From assembly GCF_020217465.1 (NCBI RefSeq), contig NZ_CP084115.1, positions 2,728,001 through 2,792,000 on the forward strand: a DNA stretch of 64,000 nt, given 5' to 3'. The translations under genes were made by a program, and so were the position numbers. The notes beneath the pieces were generated by a model, which saw only the letters and a list, made by a program, of their open reading frames with translations, had not been told where the DNA came from and made no database searches. This DNA comes from Cobetia amphilecti (GTDB taxonomy: Bacteria > Pseudomonadota > Gammaproteobacteria > Pseudomonadales > Halomonadaceae). Shown here piece after piece: positions 38,835-47,466 of this stretch; the stretch's first letter is position 1; each line of letters starts with the position of its first letter.

Positions 38835-40577
38835 TCAGGCAGTGGCGTCCGGCAGCGATGGGGCCGCTCCTGCAAGGTTTTGGCTTGGCTCGGGTGCCGT
38901 GCGCATGGCGCGCATATGCCCCTTCACCTCTACCTCGCGATGCCAGCTCAGCGCCTGCTCCAGACAATGTGGCGTATGGCCGCCACGCTGGCACGCCTCC
39001 TCGAAGTAGGCGCGCAGCGCAGGGCGATAGCTCGGGTCCGAGCAGCTCTCGATCACCTGCACCGCCCGCTCGCGCGGTGCCAGACCGCGCAGATCCGCCA
39101 GCCCATGCTCGGTGACCAGGATGTCGACATCGTGCTCGGTGTGGTCCACGTGGCTGGCGAACGGCACCACGCTCGAGATATCACCGCCCTTGGCCAGTGA
39201 CTTGGTGATGAACACCGACAGCTGGGCGTTGCGCGCGAAATCGCCGGAACCGCCGATACCATTCATCATCCGCGTGCCGCAGACGTGGGTGGAATTGACG
39301 TTGCCGTAGATATCGAATTCCAGCGCCGTATTGACCGCGATCACGCCGAGGCGTCGCACGATGCCCGGATGATTGGACAGCTCCTGCGGGCGCAGGATCA
39401 GGCGGTCACGATAGCGCTCGAGGTCCTTCCACAGCGTGCGGCCACGCTCCTCGGTGACCGTGATGGAGGAGCCGGAGGCGAAATCGAGCTTGCCGGCATC
39501 CAGCAGATCGAAGGTGGAATCCTGCAGCACCTCCGAGTACATGGTCAGGTGCTCGAAGGGCCCTTCCTTCAAGCCACTCATCACCGCATTGGCCATGCTG
39601 CCGATGCCCGCCTGCAGCGGCAGCAATGCCGGTGTCAGACGCCCCAGCGCGACTTCCTGCTTGAGCAGTTCGACCAGATGGCCCGCCATGCGCTGGGTGC
39701 CGTCATCCGGCGGCGTGCAGGTCGAGGGGCTGTCACTGCCGCGGGTCAGCACGATGGCAGCGATTCTGGCGGGGTCCATCGGGATATACGGCGTGCCGAT
39801 GCGCGAATCCGGCGCGACCACCGGAATCGGCTGCCGGCTGGGGCGCATCTGCGGAATGTAGATGTCGTGCAGCCCTTCAAGCGCCGCCGGCGACTCGAGA
39901 TTGAGCTCGATGATCACCTTGTCGGCGAGAATCGCATAGCTGGCCGAGTTGCCCACCGAGGTGGTCGGCACGATGCCGCCATCGGCGGTGATGGCGCTGG
40001 CCTCGATCACCGCGACATTCATGTCGCTCAGCTGATGATTGCGCAACAGCTCCACCGTCTCGGAGAGGTGTTGGTCCATGAACATCACTTCGCCGGCGTT
40101 GATGGCCCGCCGCAGCACCGGGTCGACCTGAAACGGCATGCGCCGCGCCAGCATGTGGGCGTCCGCCATCTGGCCGTCGAGGTCATTGCCCAGCGAGGCG
40201 CCGGTCATCAGCGTGATGGAGAACGGCTCGCGGCGCGCCTTCTCGACCAGCGCCAGCGGCAGGGCCTTGGCCTCCCCCGCCCGCGTGAAGCCACTCATGC
40301 CCACCGTCATGCCATCGTGAATCAGTTCGGCGGCCTGGCTGGCGCTCATCTGGCGCGACTGCCAGTCAGGCCAGCGGCAGCGACGCGCGACCTCGGCGTG
40401 CTGCTCCGGGGTCAGCTCGCCGACCTCCATGCGCGCCAGCAGCGAGAAGACCTCGCTTGATTCAGCTGAAGCGGCAGGCGCGGCTGATGCCTCGGGAGAT
40501 GGGGAGGCTGGCGCATGCTCTGCGCAGACCGCCTGGGCATGAGGCGTGACACTGGAGCGAGAACCGGATGAAGACAC
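38835..40577 (-). CDS. Succinate/acetyl-CoA:CoA transferase (acetyl-CoA hydrolase/transferase family, YgfH/ScpC-like)
   Basis: 580 residues from a GTG at 40577, preceded by AGGAGG 10 bases upstream. The catalytic glutamate is in MYSEVLQDS. Other family motifs are GMSGFTRAGEAKALPLAL, IIELNLESP, NSTHVCGTRMMNGIGGSGDF and TEHGLADLRGL. It closely follows the pattern of E. coli YgfH (propionyl-CoA:succinate CoA transferase), but an N-terminal extension of about 70 residues rich in Ala, Ser and Pro is extra. An ATG at 40433 in frame would remove most of it. The enzyme moves CoA between acetate, succinate or propionate. No methylmalonyl-CoA mutase gene is near. Confidence 0.9.
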   Translation of the reverse strand: MSSSGSRSSVTPHAQAVCAEHAPASPSPEASAAPAASAESSEVFSLLARMEVGELTPEQHAEVARRCRWPDWQSRQMSASQAAELIHDGMTVGMSGFTRAGEAKALPLALVEKARREPFSITLMTGASLGNDLDGQMADAHMLARRMPFQVDPVLRRAINAGEVMFMDQHLSETVELLRNHQLSDMNVAVIEASAITADGGIVPTTSVGNSASYAILADKVIIELNLESPAALEGLHDIYIPQMRPSRQPIPVVAPDSRIGTPYIPMDPARIAAIVLTRGSDSPSTCTPPDDGTQRMAGHLVELLKQEVALGRLTPALLPLQAGIGSMANAVMSGLKEGPFEHLTMYSEVLQDSTFDLLDAGKLDFASGSSITVTEERGRTLWKDLERYRDRLILRPQELSNHPGIVRRLGVIAVNTALEFDIYGNVNSTHVCGTRMMNGIGGSGDFARNAQLSVFITKSLAKGGDISSVVPFASHVDHTEHDVDILVTEHGLADLRGLAPRERAVQVIESCSDPSYRPALRAYFEEACQRGGHTPHCLEQALSWHREVEVKGHMRAMRTAPEPSQNLAGAAPSLPDATA

Positions 40578-40656
40578 GACGGCAGAACCTCCTGATAGAC
40601 AAGACACCACGAAATGAGCAAACAAGGCGCTGGCAAGACGCTGACCAGACCCAGCA

Positions 40657-40731
40657 TAGCCAAGCCTGAAATAGCCAGGTCTGTAATAACCAAGCCTGAA
40701 ATAGCCAAGGCTGTAATAAACAGGTCTGTAA
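40657..40731. repeat. 15-bp tandem repeat, five copies
   Basis: Five tandem copies of a 15-bp unit, tagccaagcctgaaa, with variants such as tagccaggtctgtaa and taaacaggtctgtaa. Alternate copies resemble each other more, so it may have grown as a 30-bp unit. It lies 80 bases upstream of the CoA-transferase start, in its probable promoter region. Confidence 0.88.
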
Positions 40732-40876
40732 TCACCAGGCGCTGGCTTTCAGCATCCCACGCAGTACGCCGCCCCCGCATCAGGCCTTGGTCGCAAGGCG
40801 GCGGCAGCGGCTGGAACCAGGCGGTGCACAAAGGGCGACGCAGCACGCGGCGCAGATGGCGGCGGCGAGACACGAA

Positions 40877-40903
40877 AAAGCCCGCTCATGAAGAGCGGGC
40901 TTT
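40877..40903 (-). terminator. Rho-independent terminator of the LysR gene
   Basis: An 11-bp perfect stem (aaagcccgctc with its complement) and 5-base loop. On the minus strand it is followed by a T run. It lies about 30 bases after the LysR stop and separates it from the CoA transferase. Confidence 0.8.
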
Positions 40904-40931
40904 CGGGAGTCGCAGATGACGACGCGAGGCG

Positions 40932-41873
40932 TTACACCATGCTGTCGAAGTCCATGTTGTCGAAGCTTTCCGGCGCATCGGCGTAGCCGTAGAGCGTGTT
41001 GCGACGCTGCAGGCGGAATTCACCCAGCAGCTGCTCGTAGCGGCGCGGCACCTCGGCATTGTCACGCGTGACGATGTAGAGGTTCTCGTAGACGGCTTCG
41101 GTCAGCGGCATCTCGCGCACCTGACGCTGCCACGGCGAGGTCTCCAGCACCGTGCGCGAGACGACGGTGAAGCCCAGACCACGCGCCACGGCGTCCAGCA
41201 CCATGCCGATATCGTTGGTGAAGCCCTGCTGCGGGAAGTGGCTCATGGAGCGGAATTCGCCGGCGAAGTTCTCACGTAACAAGGCACTGGCATTGTTGAC
41301 GCCATCGGCGTAATTCATGAAGCCCAGCGCCATCAGCTCGTTGAGGCTGTTGCCGGCGAAGTCGGCGGGCACCACCAGGCACAGCGGCTCCTGATGCCAC
41401 AGCTCGAAGTTCAGGTCCGGATGCTTGACCGGCTCGGTGACGATGCCCAGGTCGAAGCGACCCGCCAGCACGTCCTGCACGATCTCGGAATTGAAGGCGA
41501 AGCTGTAGCTGACCGTCAGCCCCGGGTGCTGCTGCTGATAGCCCAGCGTGAACGGGTAGAACATCAGCCCGACGCTAGAGGGGCTGGCCACGCGACATTC
41601 GCCGCTGTCAGGGGAGTCATCATCCAGCGAGTGCATGAACTGGGTGTGCTCGGCGAACAGCTTGATGGAGTAGTCATAGCAGCGACGCCCCGCTGCGGTC
41701 AGCGAGAACTTGCGTCCCTGGCGATTGAGCAGCGAGCGGCCCAGATACTGCTCCAGCTTGCGAATATGCTGGCTGACGCCGGGCTGGGTCATCTCCAGCT
41801 TGCGCGCGGTATGGGTAAAGCTGCCGGTCTCCACCAGTGTGATGAAGGTACGAAAATACTGGGCGTTGAACAT
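40932..41873 (-). CDS. LysR family transcriptional regulator
   Basis: 313 residues from the ATG at 41873; a GTG five codons earlier is possible. The N-terminal helix-turn-helix is typical: FRTFITLVETGSFTHTARKL and TQPGVSQHIRKLEQYLGRSL, then NRQGRKFSLTAAGRR. The C-terminal periplasmic-binding-like domain should sense a small ligand. The gene upstream in the same direction is absent; the divergent neighbour is the yfcL-ppnN pair and the downstream one is the CoA transferase, from which a terminator separates it. Target genes cannot be told. Confidence 0.92.
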   Translation of the reverse strand: MFNAQYFRTFITLVETGSFTHTARKLEMTQPGVSQHIRKLEQYLGRSLLNRQGRKFSLTAAGRRCYDYSIKLFAEHTQFMHSLDDDSPDSGECRVASPSSVGLMFYPFTLGYQQQHPGLTVSYSFAFNSEIVQDVLAGRFDLGIVTEPVKHPDLNFELWHQEPLCLVVPADFAGNSLNELMALGFMNYADGVNNASALLRENFAGEFRSMSHFPQQGFTNDIGMVLDAVARGLGFTVVSRTVLETSPWQRQVREMPLTEAVYENLYIVTRDNAEVPRRYEQLLGEFRLQRRNTLYGYADAPESFDNMDFDSMV

Positions 41874-42180
41874 GAAGGCACTGACCACTCACGAACGGGG
41901 GACGCGACTCGGCGCATCGTGTTGCCGGCGACGACCTGCATGACGCAACTGCCATGTCTGCACAGGTGCCACCGACCCGCAAAGCACATGATTCTACCAG
42001 AGCTGGCCGCCATGCGCAGCGCTGCGCCCCGCCACTCTCGCGTGTTAGCATCATGGACAATGCCAGCTGCCACCTTGGCTGCGTCTGCCGTGTTCAACGC
42101 CACGGCGACGCGCCAGGGCCCGGCGCTTTACCCCTGTCCTGGCCAATCTTCGGACTGGCCCGAAACACGAGATGCTTTAG
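41874..42180. other. Divergent intergenic region between LysR and yfcL
   Basis: About 307 bases that should hold the promoters for the LysR gene and for yfcL-ppnN. I see no repeat, hairpin or gene that I can support. Confidence 0.4.
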
Positions 42181-42480
42181 ATGTCTGATGCTCTGGCTGC
42201 ACGCGGCGAAGCCATTCACAAGGCGCTGCTCGCCATGGAAAGCGACTGTGCCGAAAATGACCTGTTCCCGCTGGGGTACATGATTCCCCAGGTGGAACTG
42301 GTGCTGGAAAACGCCGATTACGATCCCGAGGATGTGGTCGCGGAAGACTTTGACGCCACCTTTGAAGAGTGGATGCAGCACGCCTTTGCCCAGGACAGCA
42401 TGAGCGTGGACGACCGCGAGCGCATTGCTGAACTCTGGGCAGAAGCCCGGAAACGCGCCCAGACCACCGTGGGCGCCTGA
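42181..42480 (+). CDS. yfcL: YfcL family protein
   Basis: 99 residues, acidic, soluble. The stretch ENDLFPLGYMIPQVELVLEN, the Glu-rich middle and the C-terminal SMSVDDRERIAELWAEA align by eye with E. coli YfcL (DDELFASGYL, then LSPRDQALVTDMWENL). Function of the family is unknown. It lies 16 bases before ppnN and is probably co-transcribed with it. The match is from memory of the family and moderate in strength. Confidence 0.65.
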   Translation: MSDALAARGEAIHKALLAMESDCAENDLFPLGYMIPQVELVLENADYDPEDVVAEDFDATFEEWMQHAFAQDSMSVDDRERIAELWAEARKRAQTTVGA

Positions 42481-42496
42481 CACAAGGAAGACAGTC

Positions 42497-43909
42497 ATGA
42501 ATTCTGTCACCAGCGAAGCGACGACCTATTCACGTGATGCCAGCTCCATGCTGGTCTCGACCATCATCTCGCCGGAAGGCAGCCTGGAAGTGCTCTCCCA
42601 GGATGAGGTCAATCGCCTGCGCGATACCTCCTCCAACGGGTTGCATGACATCCTGCGCCGCTGTGCGCTGGCCGTGCTCAACTGCGGCAGCCAGACCGAT
42701 GACAGCGTCGCGGTGCTCAACGCACACAAGAATTTCGAGATCGAGGTGCTGCAGCAGGACCGCGGCATTCGCCTCAAGCTCGACAATGCGCCCGGCGATG
42801 CCTTCGTCGACGGCAAGATGATCCGCGGCATTCGCGAGCATCTCTCCAGCGTGTTGCGTGACATCGTCTATGTGGCCAACGAGATCCAGAACACTCCGCG
42901 TTTCGATCTCACGACCACCGAAGGCACCACCAATGCGGTGTTCCATATCCTGCGCAACGCCGGGGCGCTGAAGTCCTCGCGTGAGCCGAGTCTGGTCACC
43001 TGCTGGGGTGGGCACTCCATCAACCGCGAGGAATACGAGTACACCAAGGACGTGGGTTACCACCTCGGCCTGCGTGATCTCGACATCTGCACCGGGTGCG
43101 GCCCGGGTGCCATGAAGGGCCCGATGAAGGGCGCCAACGTCGCGCACGCCAAGCAGCGTCGCACGGAAGGTCGCTATCTGGGCATCTCGGAGCCGGGCAT
43201 CATCGCCGCCGAATCGCCCAACCCGATCGTCAATGAACTGATCATCATGCCGGACATCGAGAAGCGCCTTGAAGCCTTCGTGCGCACCGCACATGGCATC
43301 ATCGTCTTCCCGGGCGGCGTGGGCACCGCCGAAGAGATTCTCTATCTGCTCGGCATTCTGCTGCACCCGGAAAACAGCGAGCTGCCGTTCCCGGTCATCT
43401 TCACCGGCCCGGCGTCCAGCGCCGAGTACTTCAAGCAGATCGACGAGTTCATCGCCTACACCCTGGGCGAGGAAGCGCGCTCGCGCTACACCATCATCAT
43501 CGACAATCCGGTCGAGGTGGCACGCACCATGCGCGGTGGCATCGACGAGGTGGCGGAATTCCGTCGCCAGCATCAGGATGCCTTCTACTACAACTGGCGC
43601 CTGCATATCGCCCCGCACTTCCAGCAGCCCTTCGCGCCGACCCACGCCAACATGTCGGGCCTGGCGCTGCACCGCAACCAGCCGGTGCATGAACTGGCGG
43701 CCAACCTGCGTCGTGCCTTCTCGGGCATCGTCGCCGGCAACGTCAAGAAGGAAGGCATCGAGGAGATCGAGCGCGACGGCCCCTTCCGCCTGACCGCCGA
43801 AGCCGAGCTGATGGAGCGTCTCGACGCCCTGCTCACCTCCTTCGTCGCCCAGGGCCGCATGAAGCTGCCGGGCAGCGATTACGTGCCCTGCTACACCCTG
43901 TGCAAGTAA
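42497..43909 (+). CDS. ppnN: Nucleotide 5'-monophosphate nucleosidase PpnN (YgdH)
   Basis: 470 residues from the ATG at 42497 (AAGGAAG upstream). N-terminal DUF4478-type region, then the LOG-like lysine-decarboxylase fold with CWGGHSINREEYEYTKDVG, CTGCGPGAMKGPMKGA and FPGGVGTAEEI, and a C-terminal DUF3412-type domain. It hydrolyses nucleoside monophosphates (chiefly GMP, IMP) to base and ribose-5-phosphate and in E. coli is controlled by (p)ppGpp. Slightly longer than E. coli PpnN (454). A strong terminator follows at 43961. Confidence 0.95.
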   Translation: MNSVTSEATTYSRDASSMLVSTIISPEGSLEVLSQDEVNRLRDTSSNGLHDILRRCALAVLNCGSQTDDSVAVLNAHKNFEIEVLQQDRGIRLKLDNAPGDAFVDGKMIRGIREHLSSVLRDIVYVANEIQNTPRFDLTTTEGTTNAVFHILRNAGALKSSREPSLVTCWGGHSINREEYEYTKDVGYHLGLRDLDICTGCGPGAMKGPMKGANVAHAKQRRTEGRYLGISEPGIIAAESPNPIVNELIIMPDIEKRLEAFVRTAHGIIVFPGGVGTAEEILYLLGILLHPENSELPFPVIFTGPASSAEYFKQIDEFIAYTLGEEARSRYTIIIDNPVEVARTMRGGIDEVAEFRRQHQDAFYYNWRLHIAPHFQQPFAPTHANMSGLALHRNQPVHELAANLRRAFSGIVAGNVKKEGIEEIERDGPFRLTAEAELMERLDALLTSFVAQGRMKLPGSDYVPCYTLCK

Positions 43910-43960
43910 ATGGCCCGGTGATGGCACGCTGAGGCGTGTCGTCACTGCACAAGCCATCAC

Positions 43961-43996
43961 AAGAACGCCCCGATCATCGCTGATCGGGGCGTTCTT
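43961..43996. terminator. Bidirectional terminator after ppnN
   Basis: A perfect 16-bp stem (aagaacgccccgatca with its complement) and a 4-base loop, TCGC. It lies about 50 bases after the ppnN stop and 45 bases before the end of the convergent membrane-protein gene. Confidence 0.88.
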
Positions 43997-44040
43997 GTTG
44001 GTAGGGAAGATCTTGCTGACAGGACCGCTAGTATCGAGGC

Positions 44041-44457
44041 TCAGCCTTCCTCACCACGACGGCGCTGCATCCACATGCTGATCACATGCGCCAGCAGGCC
44101 CAGCGTCAGGCCATCGACCAGCACCTCAAGCGCACCTTCCTGAGGGCGGTTGAGCATCGGCGCGGCAAAGTTGAACGCCGCCATCGCCGCGAGCCCCACC
44201 ACCAGCCAGACCAGTAGACGACGCATCATCGTCGGCACCTTGGCCTTGGCGGTCTCTGACAGCTGGCGATAGATGTAGATGCCCAGCGCGCTGACGGCGA
44301 CGGCAAAGCCGACGATCAGCATCAGACGCGTATTCTCGCCACTCATCAGGAAACGCGGAATATTGGCGACCATTACCACCGCCAGACCCGCCAGCACGGA
44401 GACGCGCTGCGGCGTCAGGTTGCGGGCACGCGGATGATCAGGATTCAGTTTCGGCAT
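44041..44457 (-). CDS. Small inner-membrane protein, unknown family
   Basis: 138 residues from the ATG at 44457; an earlier in-frame start would add 10 residues. Four hydrophobic segments, roughly residues 20-36, 46-62, 80-98 and 112-128, with short polar loops and a basic, then acidic C-terminus (MQRRRGEEG). It may be a four-helix membrane protein. No family recognised. It follows the flavodoxin gene in the same direction by about 70 bases, so they may share a transcript. Confidence 0.7.
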   Translation of the reverse strand: MPKLNPDHPRARNLTPQRVSVLAGLAVVMVANIPRFLMSGENTRLMLIVGFAVAVSALGIYIYRQLSETAKAKVPTMMRRLLVWLVVGLAAMAAFNFAAPMLNRPQEGALEVLVDGLTLGLLAHVISMWMQRRRGEEG

Positions 44458-44526
44458 GTGAAGCAGTCTCGATGAAAGAACGGACAACAGAAGAAGCAGG
44501 CGGCGGGCCAGCCCACCGCCGCAGGA

Positions 44527-44988
44527 TCAGGCCGTGGCCGGCAGGGTCGGAATCCAGCTCTCGACCCACGGCAGCGCCGCGTCGTCGGCCATGAAGGTTT
44601 CCATGGCGTCGATCTCGAGGCGCTCGCCGTGACGCGTGGCGCCAAGGTCGGCCAGGCGCTCATCCAGATGACGCCCCGCGCCACAGTAGGTCTCGCCGTA
44701 GGAGCTGTCGCCCAGGGCGATCAGACCATAACGCAACCAATCCAGCGCCGGGGACTCGGCAGACAGCGCATTGAGGAAGCCGGTCAGATTGCCCGGCACA
44801 TCGCCACTGCCGGTGGTGGAGGTGACGAACAGCGCCAGATCAGGGCGCGCGTCAGTCAGGTCGGCCAGTATCGGCTGGTCGAACACCTCGACCGTGTAGC
44901 CGGCCTGCTCGAACAACGGCTGAACCTGCTCGGCCACATCCAGTGAACCGCCATACATCGTGCCGACAAAAATCTTCAGAAGCGCCAT
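44527..44988 (-). CDS. Flavodoxin domain protein (MioC-like)
   Basis: 153 residues from the ATG at 44988 (AAGGAAGG upstream). The FMN phosphate loop is FVGTMYGGSLDVAEQ near residues 7-21. Later flavodoxin signatures are FVTSTTGSGDVPGN and LIALGDSSYGETYCGAG. It resembles MioC and other short-chain flavodoxins, carrying electrons by bound FMN in the cytoplasm. Its partner is not evident. It should not be named mioC on this evidence. Confidence 0.87.
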   Translation of the reverse strand: MALLKIFVGTMYGGSLDVAEQVQPLFEQAGYTVEVFDQPILADLTDARPDLALFVTSTTGSGDVPGNLTGFLNALSAESPALDWLRYGLIALGDSSYGETYCGAGRHLDERLADLGATRHGERLEIDAMETFMADDAALPWVESWIPTLPATA

Positions 44989-45084
44989 GCATCCTTCCTT
45001 ATTCGAACGATCACCCGCCAGTGGCGGGAACGTGAGTGCAGTGCGAAGAGTCGCGCAGACGCTCTCCGACATTTGGTCGCGATG

Positions 45085-45217
45085 GTAGCACAGCGCGCCT
45101 GCGAGACGCAGGCGGGCCTGGTGCGATGAATCGATAGCACCGCGTGGCCGCGAGACGCAGGACGCAGGCGGGCCTGGTCCGATGAATCGATAGCACAGCG
45201 TGGCCGCGAGACGCAGG
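45085..45217. repeat. Long tandem repeat, units of 50-56 bp, about 2.5 copies
   Basis: Units start at 45085, 45135 and 45191 with tagcac; each runs through cgagacgcaggc, gggcctggt and gatgaatcga. The second copy has an extra gacgca duplication, and the third is truncated. It lies upstream of the flavodoxin gene, in the 416-base gap that also holds the end of the receptor gene. Not coding. Confidence 0.88.
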
Positions 45218-45404
45218 CAGCACTCAGCAGGAGCTGGCAGCCCCGCCCTTCTGTGCGCCCCACAAACGAAACAGCGCCACCGTGAAGAACACGATGGCGC
45301 TGCGAGGGTCTTGCCAGTGAAGCATCCTGCGTTGCGAGCCTGGATCACGACCGCTGGCGATGAATCCCTGTCAGGTGCGAACTTGCGGGCTCAGAGCCTT
45401 CTGA

Positions 45405-47426
45405 TCAGAAGCGGTACGCCACTGACAGACGCACGTCACGCCCCGGGCTGGTGATGGCGCCCGTCGTGATGCCGCGACGATCGTTGGGTTCCAGGAAGTA
45501 GGTGTTCTGGTCGGTATATTCCTTGTCGAACAGGTTGTAGATACCGGCCGTCAGGGTCAGGTCCTGCATGTCACGCGGCACCCAGCTGGCGTAGACATCG
45601 TGCGTGGCGTAACCGGCGCGCTCGCTCTGATCATCCGGCAGGTCGGTGAGGCGCTCGTAGGCGGTCACGGTCCAGCCGATCGTCATCTGCGGGTCAACGA
45701 AGGTGTAGCGGTTGTCCAGGCTCCAGCGATCACCGGTCTGGTTGCCCAGGCCCATGTCGTCGACCACGGTCTCGCCCTGATTGTCTTCCAGGTCCATGGT
45801 CAGATAGCCCAGCGTCATGTCCCAGCCGCCGATGCCGTAGGTGGCACGCGCCTCGACACCCTTGCTGGTGACGATGCCTTCCATGTTGTAGATGGTGGTT
45901 TCGCTGCCGACGGTCTCATCGGTGATGTAGTTGTCGAAGTGGGTATCGAAGTAGGTGACTTCCAGGCCAGCGCGGTCACGCTGGGTGAGGAGGTCATTGC
46001 CCTTCCAGCGCGCGCCGACTTCGGTGCTGCGCGAAGTCTCGGCCTCGAGACCCGGCTCGACGGTCAGCGTCTCGCCGACACCGACGCCATCGTCGGCCAG
46101 GATGGCTTCACGACCCTTGTTGCCGCGCACTGCCGTGGAGTAGCCGGTGAACAGCTCGACACCGCCACCGACACGCCAGTTGAGGCTCGCGTTCGGGCTG
46201 ACATCAGTGTCATCCAGCGTCTCGCCATTGGCATATTCGGTCTTGTAGTCATCGACACGCGCGCCGAAGGACAGGTCCACCGCGCCCAGCGTCATGCGGT
46301 GCTGGGCGTAGAGCGCGAGGTTGCGGGCCTTCTCGTCGAAGCTGCCGGTGCTGGATTCGTCGTAGACGTAATCGCTACCCAGCGTCAGACGGTTGTTCAT
46401 GTCCTCGGGGCCGAAACGGAAGGTGTTGTTCAGGTCACCGCCGTAGCTCTCGACATCCGCGTTCAGCTCAGCGCCGGTGGAGACAGTGGTGCGATCCAGC
46501 TCGGTCTTGGTGTGGAAGACGTTGGTGTGCACGTCCACCAGACGCGAGCCCGGCTCATAGTCATAGTTGGCGGTATAGGTGTCGCGGCTCAGCTCGGTGT
46601 CGACCTTCACGTTGTTGAACGGCTGACATTCCATGTTGGGACGCGTGCAGTAGATGCCGCTGTCCTCGTTGTGCTCGGCACTGATGCGCAGGCTGTGCGC
46701 GCCCTGGTCGAGCAGGCTGAACTTGCCGAAGTAGCTGCGCTGATGGCCGCCGGTACCTTCCTCTTCATCACCGCCGCCGGTGCGGTAGTCATCGCTGTTG
46801 CGTGCGCTGGTCGAGAACAGCAGGCCCGCGTTCGGCGCGACTTCACCGTAGACGGACAGCGTGCCCTTGACGGCATCTGCCGCGGACTCGGTGCTGCCCT
46901 TGACCATGCCGCCGAAGGTCTCACCCGGCTCGAGCAGGTCCTGGGCATCCTTGGTGACGAACTTGATGCTGCCGCCCAGGGCGTTGGGGCCATTGTCGGC
47001 GGCGCCCGGTCCGGCCTGGACTTCGGCGCGCTTGAGCAGCTCCGGCTCGATGTTGAAGCTGGAGCTGTGGTGGAACAGGTAGCCGTTCTGGCTGGCACCA
47101 TCGACGCTGATGTTGAGGTTGGTGTCTTCCAGACCGCGTACGTAGATCATCTCCGACGAGGCGGTGGTGCCGCCGACGGTGACGGACGGCGTATCACGGA
47201 ACACATCCTTGAGATCATGCGCCTGATGCAGCGCGATCTCTTCGCTATCGATGACCGCGGTCGCGTTGAGGCGATCGTCCTCGATCTGCAGCGTGTCCAT
47301 CTGCAGCGTCTCTGCATTGGCAGTACTGGCACACAGCAGCGCAATGGCTGCCACCAGCGGACGCGGAGTGAAAGCAGTGGCGCGGGAAGCGCTGGCTGCC
47401 ACGCACGAAGAGAGGCGATCGGTCAT
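45405..47426 (-). CDS. TonB-dependent outer-membrane receptor
   Basis: 673 residues. A signal peptide ends at ANA before ETLQ. The plug domain includes IYVRGLEDTNLNISVDGASQ and then AEVQAGPGAADNGPNALGGS, and the beta barrel ends in the outer-membrane signature VRLSVAYRF. These receptors import iron complexes, heme or B12 with energy from TonB-ExbB-ExbD. A Fur box 22 bases upstream of the start codon points to iron control. The pattern (HHSSSFNIEPELLKRAE, NTYFLEPNDRRGI) is reminiscent of heme or hemoglobin receptors, but the ligand is not settled. No permease genes lie beside it. Confidence 0.92.
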   Translation of the reverse strand: MTDRLSSCVAASASRATAFTPRPLVAAIALLCASTANAETLQMDTLQIEDDRLNATAVIDSEEIALHQAHDLKDVFRDTPSVTVGGTTASSEMIYVRGLEDTNLNISVDGASQNGYLFHHSSSFNIEPELLKRAEVQAGPGAADNGPNALGGSIKFVTKDAQDLLEPGETFGGMVKGSTESAADAVKGTLSVYGEVAPNAGLLFSTSARNSDDYRTGGGDEEEGTGGHQRSYFGKFSLLDQGAHSLRISAEHNEDSGIYCTRPNMECQPFNNVKVDTELSRDTYTANYDYEPGSRLVDVHTNVFHTKTELDRTTVSTGAELNADVESYGGDLNNTFRFGPEDMNNRLTLGSDYVYDESSTGSFDEKARNLALYAQHRMTLGAVDLSFGARVDDYKTEYANGETLDDTDVSPNASLNWRVGGGVELFTGYSTAVRGNKGREAILADDGVGVGETLTVEPGLEAETSRSTEVGARWKGNDLLTQRDRAGLEVTYFDTHFDNYITDETVGSETTIYNMEGIVTSKGVEARATYGIGGWDMTLGYLTMDLEDNQGETVVDDMGLGNQTGDRWSLDNRYTFVDPQMTIGWTVTAYERLTDLPDDQSERAGYATHDVYASWVPRDMQDLTLTAGIYNLFDKEYTDQNTYFLEPNDRRGITTGAITSPGRDVRLSVAYRF

Positions 47427-47447
47427 GAGCGGAGGGTTCCCAAGATT

Positions 47448-47466
47448 AATAATAATAATGATTCTC
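47448..47466 (-). promoter_or_regulatory. Fur box upstream of the TonB-dependent receptor
   Basis: The 19 bases aataataataatgattctc match the Fur consensus GATAATGATAATCATTATC at 15 of 19 positions. It is 22 bases upstream of the receptor start, in the right place to block its promoter when iron is plentiful. Confidence 0.75.

Noticed and set aside
40412-40873. Minus-strand frame translating the 15-bp repeat as a hydrophobic repeat peptide
   Set aside because: It overlaps the CoA-transferase start and the LysR terminator; the repeat peptide is a by-product of the DNA repeat.
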